Shown here: one piece after another, positions 1-5,566 of the stretch
How the letters are laid out: each line of letters opens with the position of its first letter
Numbering within the stretch: position 1 is the stretch's first letter
NCBI GenBank assembly: GCA_937868145.1
Contig: CALMMH010000353.1
Span: 1-7,836, forward strand
DNA length: 7,836 nt
Direction: 5' to 3'
Origin: an uncultured Phycisphaerales bacterium
GTDB lineage: Bacteria > Planctomycetota > Phycisphaerae > Sedimentisphaerales > Anaerobacaceae
The notes under the pieces: model-generated
Seen by the model: only the letters and a program-made list of their open reading frames with translations
The model's database searches: none
Told to the model about the DNA's origin: nothing
Made by a program: the position numbers and the translations under genes

Positions 1-34
1 GTGGATCTCCCGGCGATCGAGGATGCCGCGCACA

Positions 35-637
35 TTACGGGTTGTGAACGATCTTCTGGTACGCCTGGCCGAGGCCGTTGATGAACATCTCGACCGCCAC
101 CGCGGTCAAGATCAGGCCCATTAACCGTTCGATGGCGTTCAGGGTCCTTTTGCCCAACAAGCGGCCGAGCCGCTCGGCCGACAAAAGGATCGCCCCGGAG
201 ACCGCCCAGGCCAGCAGCAACGCCGCGAGCCATTGGGGCCAGTTGGCGGGCTTGTGGGCCATCAGCAGCATCAGCGTGGCCATGGCCGCAGGACCGGCGA
301 CCAGCGGGATCGCCAACGGCACGATGAACGGCTCGCCGTCGAGGTCTTCAGAGGCCGCGCCTTTGGGAAGCGGAAAGACCATTCGCAGAGCGATCAGGAA
401 CATGATGATGCCGCCGGCGACGCCGAGAGAGCCATAGGAAACCTGCAATGCCGCCAGGATGTACTGGCCGAGCAGGAGGAACAGGATCAGCGTCGCCAGG
501 GCGATGACCATCTCCCGGGCAATGATCCGCGTGTGTCTCTCAGGAGGCACGTGATTGAGAACCGCCAGGAAAGCCGGAATGTTTCCCACCGGGTCCAGAA
601 CCAGGAACAACAGGAACGCGGTCGACAGGACCTCCAT
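35..637 (-). CDS. MarC family integral membrane protein
   Basis: This encodes a 200-residue, strongly hydrophobic inner-membrane protein of the MarC (UPF0056) family. The family was once linked to multiple antibiotic resistance but its transport substrate is not established. Family marks are DPVGNIPAF at residues 15-23 and the related PLAIPLVAGPAAMAT at 107-121. About six membrane segments can be seen, roughly at residues 3-23, 42-63, 67-88, 105-126, 136-153 and 172-190. The length is normal for the family. The ATG at 635-637 was chosen because it begins the family-like sequence MEVLSTAFLLFLVLDP and has a GAGGTG ribosome site 5 nt upstream (643-648). The frame stays open much further upstream, but that part lies inside the phosphorylase gene and is not MarC-like. 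The gene follows the phosphorylase by 35 nt on the same strand, so the two are probably co-transcribed. Family assignment is firm; function is unknown. Confidence 0.93.
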   Translation of the reverse strand: MEVLSTAFLLFLVLDPVGNIPAFLAVLNHVPPERHTRIIAREMVIALATLILFLLLGQYILAALQVSYGSLGVAGGIIMFLIALRMVFPLPKGAASEDLDGEPFIVPLAIPLVAGPAAMATLMLLMAHKPANWPQWLAALLLAWAVSGAILLSAERLGRLLGKRTLNAIERLMGLILTAVAVEMFINGLGQAYQKIVHNP

Positions 638-668
638 AGCCACACCTCGAGGGCATCCGTGAACGCCG

Positions 669-689
669 AGGCCTACCGCAGGTAGGCCT
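669..689 (-). repeat. Perfect 9-bp inverted repeat over the phosphorylase stop codon
   Basis: On the plus strand AGGCCTACC (669-677) and GGTAGGCCT (681-689) are exact reverse complements around a 3-nt loop. The stem includes the last codons and the TAG stop (673-675) of the phosphorylase gene and lies between it and marC. No T-run follows in the direction of transcription, so it is not a typical intrinsic terminator. It could stabilise or partly separate the two cistrons, or be chance in GC-rich DNA. Confidence 0.5.
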
Positions 690-2388
690 TCAACAGGTAC
701 TCCTGGACCATTCTCTGCGTATTGAAGAACGACCCGTTCAACGCCAAAGCCATCAGCATGATGCGGATGTACTGCTCGCGATCGCCGTAGAACATCGGAA
801 GCACGACGTTTTGCAGTTTGTCGTAGAGAGCCGCGGCGTCCTGGGCCGAGGTGTCCTTGGCGCCTTTGCGGGCCTTGCCGTCGATGGCCCAGCCGGTGAG
901 GTTTTCCACGCAGCCTTCGATCCACCAGCCGTCCAGGACGCTCAGCGACGGCACGCCGTTGAGCGCAGCCTTCATGCCGCTGGTGCCGGAAGCCTCGTGG
1001 GGCAGTTGCGGCGTGTTCAGCCACACGTCCACGCCGGGGATCATGATCTTCGCCACGTCGATGTCGTAATTGGGCAGGTAGACCATGCGGACCTTCTTGC
1101 CGAGTTCCTGGGTGGCCTCGAAGACCTTCTTGATCAGCCCCTTGCCCGGGAAATCCTGCGGATGCGCCTTGCCGGCGTAGATGATCTGGAACGCGCCGGC
1201 GGTCGACGCGATCTTCTTGAGACGGTCCAGATCGCGAAGGATCAGGTCCGCGCGCTTATAGGCGGTGGCCCGGCGGCCGAAGCCGATCGTGAAGACCCGC
1301 GGATCGAGCTTGACCTTCTGCGTCTTGGCGACGTAGTCGATGAACTTGGTCTTGCACTTCATGTGCGCATCCCAGACCTCTTGCGGCGGGATGCTCAGGC
1401 CGTACCGGAGGCTCAGGTTGTCCTGGCGCCAACCCGGAATGTAGCGATCCAGCAGCTTTTGGAACGGTTGCGCGACCCAGGTCGCGGCGTGGACGCCGTT
1501 GGTGATCGCGTCGATCTGGTATGAGTCGAACATCGCCTGCGATACTTTGCCGTGCTGTTTGGAGACGCCGTTGACGTAATTGCTGAAGTTCAGGGCCAGG
1601 TGGGTCATGTTCAGCGTGTTTTCGTCATGGCTGAGCCGACTTTCGACCTCCCAGACCTTGTGTTTTCCGATGACCTTGCGGACCATGTCCATCCCGAACT
1701 TGTCGTGGCCGGCCGCGACCGGGGTGTGGGTGGTGAACACGCACTGGTTCCGCACGGCCTGGATGTGCTGCGGCTTGATGCCTCGGGCACGGGTCCGGCC
1801 CATTTCTTCGTCGAGCAGCTCGACGACCAGGAACGCCGCATGCCCTTCGTTCATGTGGAAGCGGTCGATGGCGTCGTAACCGAGGGCGCGCAGCATGCGG
1901 ACGCCGCCGACGCCGAGCACGTACTCCTGGCACAGACGGTACCGCGAGTCGCCGCCGTAGAGGTACTGGGTCAGTTCGCGGTCCTGCTTGTCGTTGCCGG
2001 CCATGTCGGTGTCCAGGTAGATCACCGGCACTGCGCCGCCGGTGACGCCCATCACGTCGTACCGCCAGGCGCGAATCTTGACTTCCCGTTTTTCGATGAC
2101 GACCGCAACGCGAGGCGTGAGCGGCTTGAGGCGGTCGCTTACGCTCCACGATTCCGGCGTTTCAATCTGGTTGCCCTCGGCGTCGAGGCTCTGATGGAAG
2201 TATCCCTTGCGAGGCAACAGGGTCACGGCGACCATGGGCACTTTCATGTCGGCTGCCGCACGAATCGTATCGCCCGCCAGGATGCCCAGTCCTCCGCTGT
2301 AGGTCGGGATGTCCGATTGAAGTCCGATCTCCATGGAAAAATAGGCAACCGAAGTTCGATGAAAAGCAGTTCCTGGCTGATGGGTCAT
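673..2388 (-). CDS. glgP: Alpha-glucan (glycogen/maltodextrin) phosphorylase, short form
   Basis: This is a cytoplasmic GT35-family phosphorylase that splits alpha-1,4-glucans with phosphate to release glucose 1-phosphate. The protein is 571 residues, shorter than the roughly 800 residues of the E. coli/muscle type but in keeping with the short bacterial and archaeal branch. The N-terminal block SVAYFSMEIG with YSGGLGILAGD (residues 13-40) is typical. Further family blocks are FHMNEGHAAF (177-186), TTHTPVAAGHDKF (219-231), NGVHAATW (297-304), GFGRRATAYKRADLIL (369-384) and YAGKAHPQDF (404-413). The pyridoxal-phosphate site is EASGTSGMK, so Lys473 should carry the cofactor. The ATG at 2386-2388 is preferred: it has a GGAG site 9 nt upstream, and the 14 extra codons available upstream do not resemble the family. 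No other glycogen genes are in view. marC follows 35 nt downstream. The exact glucan preference cannot be read from sequence. Confidence 0.95.
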   Translation of the reverse strand: MTHQPGTAFHRTSVAYFSMEIGLQSDIPTYSGGLGILAGDTIRAAADMKVPMVAVTLLPRKGYFHQSLDAEGNQIETPESWSVSDRLKPLTPRVAVVIEKREVKIRAWRYDVMGVTGGAVPVIYLDTDMAGNDKQDRELTQYLYGGDSRYRLCQEYVLGVGGVRMLRALGYDAIDRFHMNEGHAAFLVVELLDEEMGRTRARGIKPQHIQAVRNQCVFTTHTPVAAGHDKFGMDMVRKVIGKHKVWEVESRLSHDENTLNMTHLALNFSNYVNGVSKQHGKVSQAMFDSYQIDAITNGVHAATWVAQPFQKLLDRYIPGWRQDNLSLRYGLSIPPQEVWDAHMKCKTKFIDYVAKTQKVKLDPRVFTIGFGRRATAYKRADLILRDLDRLKKIASTAGAFQIIYAGKAHPQDFPGKGLIKKVFEATQELGKKVRMVYLPNYDIDVAKIMIPGVDVWLNTPQLPHEASGTSGMKAALNGVPSLSVLDGWWIEGCVENLTGWAIDGKARKGAKDTSAQDAAALYDKLQNVVLPMFYGDREQYIRIMLMALALNGSFFNTQRMVQEYLLKAYLR

Positions 2389-2824
2389 ATAACAAAGCTC
2401 CCTGTCTGTCCTGCAATCGCGAATCCCCACTCTGCCGCCGGCGACGAGTTGTCCATTCTCAAGATCCGCAGCTGTCGTTTTTCATCCCTGTATGGCAGGC
2501 CCCCAACACCGGCAATCGGGCCGCCGATCACTATAAAGAAAGCGTTCTGCTTACCCTGTTTTGCCTATTTCGTCAAGAGCAGAAGGCCGCTGCACTGAGA
2601 AATACCGGAAAAAATGCAGCGCAGGGACATGAACGGCCCGCTGACGGCGAGCGTGAGGAACTTGCCTATTGGATCGACGGACTCTTGGCGGCCATAGTGG
2701 AGCCATCATGAAAAAGGACGCGCGTCGGCGCAAGCCATAGGTTCTTACTCACTTGAAGAGGGGCGAACCGGCCGGCAGGGACGGTCGCCTCTTTTCTATT
2801 GCGGGATGGGCATGGAGAAACCCC
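2389..2824. other. Divergent intergenic region, phosphorylase / PRC-barrel gene
   Basis: These 436 nt separate two divergently read genes and should hold both promoters, but no strong sigma70 pair is visible. On the minus strand a TATAGT hexamer (2530-2535) could be a -10 element but lacks a good -35 partner. One plus-strand frame stays open from the phosphorylase start to a TGA at about 2707-2709, ending in ELAYWIDGLLAAIVEPS, but it has no ATG, GTG or TTG start that would give a useful product. A GC-rich stem-loop is annotated separately at 2756-2795. Confidence 0.5.
2756..2795 (+). promoter_or_regulatory. Long stem-loop with T-rich 3' side in the PRC-barrel gene leader
   Basis: AAGAGGGGCGA (2756-2766) can pair with TCGCCTCTTTT (2785-2795) as 11 continuous base pairs including two G-U pairs. 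Three further pairs (CCG with CGG) are possible inside, past a one-base bulge. The 3' arm and following bases, CTCTTTTCTATT, are T-rich as in an intrinsic terminator. The structure ends 29 nt before the ATG of the PRC-barrel gene. It may be a terminator for leftward-originating transcription, a leader attenuator, or chance. No ligand-binding fold is recognised. Confidence 0.35.
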
Positions 2825-3511
2825 ATGCTGCGAAGCGCCAAGAGTCTGCGGGATTATCACATTCGAGCCACCGACGGAAACGTCGGCCGGGTCAAAGACT
2901 TCTTCTTCGACGAGCAGGAATGGCTCATTCGCTACGTGGTGGTGGACACCAGCGAATGGCTGGCCGGCAGGACGGTTCTGCTGGTTCCGGACATCCTGGG
3001 ATCGCCCACTGCGGAGGGAAAGATCCTGCCGGTCGATCTGACGCGCGAGCAGGTGCGAAACAGCCCGGATGTGGACACGGAGAAACCCGTCTCCCGCCAG
3101 AATGAGTTCGATCTGTTCGACTACTACGGCTGGTCTCCTTATTGGGGGGGCGGTCAGGCCGCGATTTCGCGGGGAGGGGATCCGAACTTGCGGAACATGC
3201 GCGAGGTGGCGGGCTATTCCATCGCGGCCTTGGATGGGAAAGTCGGCCACGTGGAGGATTTTATTCTCAGCGACGAGGAGTGGATCGTGCGATACCTCGT
3301 CGTCAACGCCGGCGCCTGGCTTTCGGGCAAACGCGTGCTGGTCTCTCCCGAATGGGTTCGCGAAATCCTGTGGCGGGACCGGACCGTTCTACTGGAGCTT
3401 GCCAGGGAGGAGATTCGCAACAGCCCGGCGTACGATCCGAATCAGCCCGTGAACCGGCAGGACGAAGTGCGCCTGTACGATTTCTATGGCCGGCCTCGGT
3501 ACTGGAATTGA
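2825..3511 (+). CDS. Tandem PRC-barrel domain protein
   Basis: The 228-residue protein is two copies of one PRC-barrel-containing unit, about residues 1-108 and 121-228. Each copy starts with LR-x(n)-Y-x-I-x-A-x-DG-x-VG-x-V-x-DF, then has EEW/QEW-x-IRY-x-VV, a W-L-x-G-x-x-V-L-V/L block, an (R)EE/REQ-x-RNSP motif, a PV-x-RQ-x-E motif and a final YYGWSPYW or FYGRPRYW. PRC-barrels are small beta-barrel folds found in photosynthetic reaction-centre H subunit and in RimM; free-standing bacterial forms like this one have no settled role. There is no signal peptide or membrane segment, so it should be cytoplasmic. The ATG at 2825 has GGAG 7 nt upstream and begins the repeat exactly, so the 24 upstream codons are excluded. 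Proteins of this type often sit beside stress and ribosome-hibernation genes, consistent with the HPF gene 261 nt downstream. Domain call is firm, function open. Confidence 0.9.
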   Translation: MLRSAKSLRDYHIRATDGNVGRVKDFFFDEQEWLIRYVVVDTSEWLAGRTVLLVPDILGSPTAEGKILPVDLTREQVRNSPDVDTEKPVSRQNEFDLFDYYGWSPYWGGGQAAISRGGDPNLRNMREVAGYSIAALDGKVGHVEDFILSDEEWIVRYLVVNAGAWLSGKRVLVSPEWVREILWRDRTVLLELAREEIRNSPAYDPNQPVNRQDEVRLYDFYGRPRYWN

Positions 3512-3697
3512 GCGGCAAGGAGATGTGCGAAGGTATGAAACAGGGGAGGCGAACCGTTCTTCTCGTGAGTGTTTCCGACAGTGCGAATGAGGAAAATACT
3601 CATCACCACAGACATTCATGCGAGGTAGTAACATCAGCGGAAGGAGGCGGCAAGGCGGTGCGAAAGGAAGACCGATAGGGCTGGGAGCACACGCGCC

Positions 3698-3751
3698 AGT
3701 GAGGAAATCGAGAAGGACGTCGTCGATCAATTGTCGCTGGACGGCTACCCC
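3698..3751 (+). pseudogene. Apparent remnant: N-terminal start of a BON domain
   Basis: The frame at 3698-3751 reads SEEIEKDVVDQLSLDGYP, which closely resembles the opening helix of BON-domain proteins (typically of the form DEEI-KKDVVDQLYWD). The rest of a BON domain, its beta strands and glycine, is absent. The frame runs on through a short unrelated stretch into the ATG of the HPF gene at 3773. There is no in-frame ATG upstream. I read this as the leftover of a BON gene removed by deletion between it and the HPF gene, or much less likely as part of a longer HPF-type protein. The match rests on memory of the family and is only 18 residues long. Confidence 0.45.
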
Positions 3752-3772
3752 ACAGGATTGTTGGAGAGCGAT

Positions 3773-4366
3773 ATGAAAGTTCCTCTCGCGATAGCGTTCA
3801 AAGGAATTCGAAATACCGATGAGTTGGATGTCCTGATTCGCGAAGAAGCCGCGAAATTGGAGCGAGTGTGCGATTATATCAGCAGTTGCCGGGTGATCGT
3901 CGAAGTGCGGCAGAAGCATCAGACGAGCGGAAATCCATACCGGGTCCGGATCGACATGACGGTCCCGCCGGGGCATGAGCTGGTCGTCAAGCAGGAACCC
4001 AGCCAGGGCGACATGCACGATCCGGTCGAGATCGTGATCAAGAACGTCTTCGTGTCGGCGGCCCGGCAACTGCGGAAACTGGTGGAGCAGCAGCGGGGCA
4101 ACACGAAGAACCATCCGGAACAGCAGGTAATGGCCGTCGTCTATCGGCTCTTTCCGGATCAGGAGTACGGGTTCCTAAGAACCGTGGATACCCAGCAGGA
4201 CGTGTACTTTCACAAGAACAGCGTCCTCCACCATGAGTTCGATCGGCTGGCGGTGGGGACGGGTGTCCGATACACCGCGCAGGAAGGCGAACAGGGGCCG
4301 CAGGCGACCGCCGTGCAGATCGTGGACACAGGACGCACGCCGGTGAAACAACGCTCCCGTGTGTAA
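3773..4366 (+). CDS. HPF/RaiA-type ribosome-associated protein with C-terminal cold-shock domain
   Basis: The 197-residue protein has two parts. Residues 1-107 form an HPF/RaiA (sigma54 modulation protein) domain: MKVPLAIAFKGI, a helix rich in E, K and R (EEAAKLERVCDYISSCRV) and a second helix at about 85-106. This fold binds the small ribosomal subunit and blocks the tRNA/mRNA channel during starvation. Residues 119-184 form a cold-shock domain with YGFL (132-135) and DVYFHKNSV (143-151) at the nucleic-acid-binding positions, in place of the usual long HPF dimerisation tail. The fusion suggests a hibernation factor with extra RNA contact; it is known in several bacterial phyla. The ATG at 3773 has GGAG 6 nt upstream and gives the family start; a TTG at 3731 in the same frame is rejected because it would add BON-remnant sequence. 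The gene stands alone between the PRC-barrel gene and a convergent response regulator. Confidence 0.9.
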   Translation: MKVPLAIAFKGIRNTDELDVLIREEAAKLERVCDYISSCRVIVEVRQKHQTSGNPYRVRIDMTVPPGHELVVKQEPSQGDMHDPVEIVIKNVFVSAARQLRKLVEQQRGNTKNHPEQQVMAVVYRLFPDQEYGFLRTVDTQQDVYFHKNSVLHHEFDRLAVGTGVRYTAQEGEQGPQATAVQIVDTGRTPVKQRSRV

Positions 4367-4371
4367 CGGAA

Positions 4372-4393
4372 ACACCACGATCGTTCGTTGTGT
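4372..4393. other. Weak hairpin between convergent genes
   Basis: ACACCACGA (4372-4380) and TCGTTGTGT (4385-4393) pair over nine positions with one mismatch around a TCGT loop. It starts 5 nt after the HPF stop codon in an 80-nt convergent gap, where a bidirectional terminator would be expected. No T-run follows on either strand, so terminator function is doubtful. Confidence 0.25.
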
Positions 4394-4446
4394 CTGCCGA
4401 TGCACGAGAGGGATTGGAGCGGTTGCGGGGAATGCCCTAATCTCGA

Positions 4447-5100
4447 TCAGGGCTCTGCGGACGTCAGGCCTTCCTGAATGGCGTACTTGGTGAGTTGGGC
4501 GACGTTGTCGATTTCGAGCTTGTTCATCACGCGCAGGCGGTGGGCTTCCACGGTCTTGGGGCTGATGTGCAGCCGCAGGGCGATCTGCTTGGTGGTCCGG
4601 CCTTCAGCCAGAAGCTGCAGGACCTCGCGTTCCCGCTGGGTCAGGAGAGAAAACGCCGTCATCTCGTTTTTCTCTTCCGTGTGGACGAGGTCCTCGACGA
4701 CCACGTTGCTGATCGAGGGACTCACGTAGGTCTTTCCGTCGGCAACGGTCCGGACCGCCCTCGCCAGCTCGTCGAAATCGCAGTCTTTGAGCAGATAGCC
4801 GGAAGCGCCGGCGCGGAACATCTCGGTGACATATCGCTTTGCGGAGTGCATGGACAAAGCGACGACTCGCACGCCCGGCGCTTCCCTCTGAATCTCGCGG
4901 GTGGCCTCGATCCCGTTGAGGTCCGGCATGCTGATGTCCATCACCACCACGTCCGGAAGAAGCTCGCGGGCCATCTCGACGGTCGAATGTCCATTGCTGG
5001 CCTGGCCGATGATCTCCATGTCCTCCTCCTGCTGGATGGCCCGACTGAGGCCGTGGCGTACGATGGCGTGGTCATCGGCAAGAACGATTCGAATGCTCAT
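4447..5100 (-). CDS. NarL/FixJ-family two-component response regulator (orphan)
   Basis: This is a 217-residue DNA-binding response regulator. The receiver domain covers residues 1-120: acidic pocket Asp9-Asp10, phospho-acceptor Asp55 in VVVMDISMPDLNG, switch residue Ser83 and conserved Lys105 in GYLLKD. A LuxR-type helix-turn-helix follows at about 150-212, with LTQREREVLQLLAEGRTTKQIA and SPKTVEAHRLRVMNKL. All catalytic and switch residues are present, so it should be phosphorylated by a histidine kinase, but none is encoded in this window. The start ATG at 5098-5100 gives the family opening MSIRIVLADDH and has AAGGA 7 nt upstream. An alternative start 11 codons earlier is possible but less family-like. 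A near-consensus sigma70 promoter lies upstream, so basal expression is likely substantial. Its targets are unknown; the HtrA operon is divergent across the same intergenic region, which makes it a candidate. Confidence 0.95.
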   Translation of the reverse strand: MSIRIVLADDHAIVRHGLSRAIQQEEDMEIIGQASNGHSTVEMARELLPDVVVMDISMPDLNGIEATREIQREAPGVRVVALSMHSAKRYVTEMFRAGASGYLLKDCDFDELARAVRTVADGKTYVSPSISNVVVEDLVHTEEKNEMTAFSLLTQREREVLQLLAEGRTTKQIALRLHISPKTVEAHRLRVMNKLEIDNVAQLTKYAIQEGLTSAEP

Positions 5101-5183
5101 AAGTCCGTCCTTCGTTGTCAGTTGCCCTTCCATTGGACCGATCCCCCCCAGAAGCGACCGTAGTTCCCTGCCTTGAGAACCCG

Positions 5184-5212
5184 ATCATAAGATCCCTCGT
5201 AAATTATGTCAA
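5184..5212 (-). promoter_or_regulatory. Sigma70-type promoter of the response regulator gene
   Basis: On the minus strand TTGACA (5212 to 5207) is followed by a 17-nt spacer and TATGAT (5189 to 5184). This is a perfect -35, five of six -10 matches and ideal spacing. Transcription would begin near 5177, leaving a leader of about 75 nt before the ATG. Confidence 0.8.
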
Positions 5213-5361
5213 TCACCCTGGATGTGGAATCATCCGATTTCTGCTCGTATGTGCCGACTATACCGGACCGAGAACAAGCGAGTTCATCCTTTCGCTATTA
5301 TTCCATCAAAATATTCCGGCGTTTCTGTGGTCGCGATCGCCGACGCGTCATCTGTCGCCTG

Positions 5362-5391
5362 TTGCGAAAGGGGACATGCGAGGACCATAAT
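5362..5391 (+). promoter_or_regulatory. Candidate sigma70 promoter for htrA
   Basis: TTGCGA (5362-5367) and CATAAT (5386-5391) are separated by 18 nt, matching the consensus at four and five of six positions. The start site would be near 5398, giving a leader of roughly 170 nt. No clear sigmaE or sigma32 element was recognised. Confidence 0.35.
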
Positions 5392-5424
5392 GCTCGTGTC
5401 GCCGCGGCGCGTTCCGCGGAGCAT
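5390..5424 (+). other. Interrupted GC-rich hairpin in the htrA leader
   Basis: Two CCGCGG copies (5402-5407 and 5414-5419) can pair around a 6-nt loop. ATGCT (5390-5394) and AGCAT (5420-5424) can close the structure outside a one-sided 7-nt bulge. It begins at the candidate -10 element, so it could act as an operator or as leader RNA structure. Support is only base complementarity. Confidence 0.25.
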
Positions 5425-5566
5425 GAACGTTGTGGCGTCTTTGGACAGCAGTCTTTTCCGTAGGGGCAATTAGTGGATTTGCTTCTGTTGCAGCCCTCCA
5501 GAATGTGATACCCATGCTCGTGCCGCCTGCGCGGAAGCAGACGCCAAACCGATTAGGAGAAACACA

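Larger units (their letters stand above)
5101..5566. other. Divergent intergenic region, response regulator / htrA
   Basis: This 466-nt gap holds the promoter of the response regulator (minus strand), a weaker candidate promoter for htrA (plus strand) and an imperfect hairpin, each listed separately. The several short open frames here differ between strands, lack ribosome sites and have no recognisable domains, so I do not call them genes. Parts are more AT-rich than the flanking genes, for example around 5185-5210 and 5290-5320. Confidence 0.6.

Noticed and set aside
1..34. Sequence before the MarC stop codon as a gene or terminator
   Set aside because: Only 34 nt are visible and no hairpin or reading-frame signal can be judged.
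638..1024. In-frame extension of the MarC reading frame upstream of its ATG on the minus strand
   Set aside because: It lies inside the phosphorylase gene in another frame, is rich in Arg, His and Gly with no membrane character, and the ATG at 637 has a good ribosome site and the family start.
1552..2598. 348-codon open frame on the plus strand opposite the phosphorylase gene
   Set aside because: It is antisense to a clearly coding gene with all family motifs, has no recognisable domain, and long antisense frames are expected in GC-rich DNA.
2614..2740. Very short frames starting at 2614 (27 codons) and 2708 (10 codons)
   Set aside because: Weak or absent ribosome sites and no conserved features; too short to support.
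3523..3678. Possible 51-codon gene after the PRC-barrel gene (MCEGMKQGRRTV...)
   Set aside because: The GGAG touches its ATG, leaving no spacing, the second ATG has no proper ribosome site, and the product has no family likeness.
4372..4393. Intrinsic terminator between the HPF and response regulator genes
   Set aside because: The hairpin has a mismatch and no T-run on either strand, so it is listed only as a weak hairpin.
5206..5473. Overlapping open frames of about 83-91 codons in the response regulator/htrA gap
   Set aside because: Several frames are open at once, none has a good ribosome site or domain, and the stretch contains promoter-like elements.
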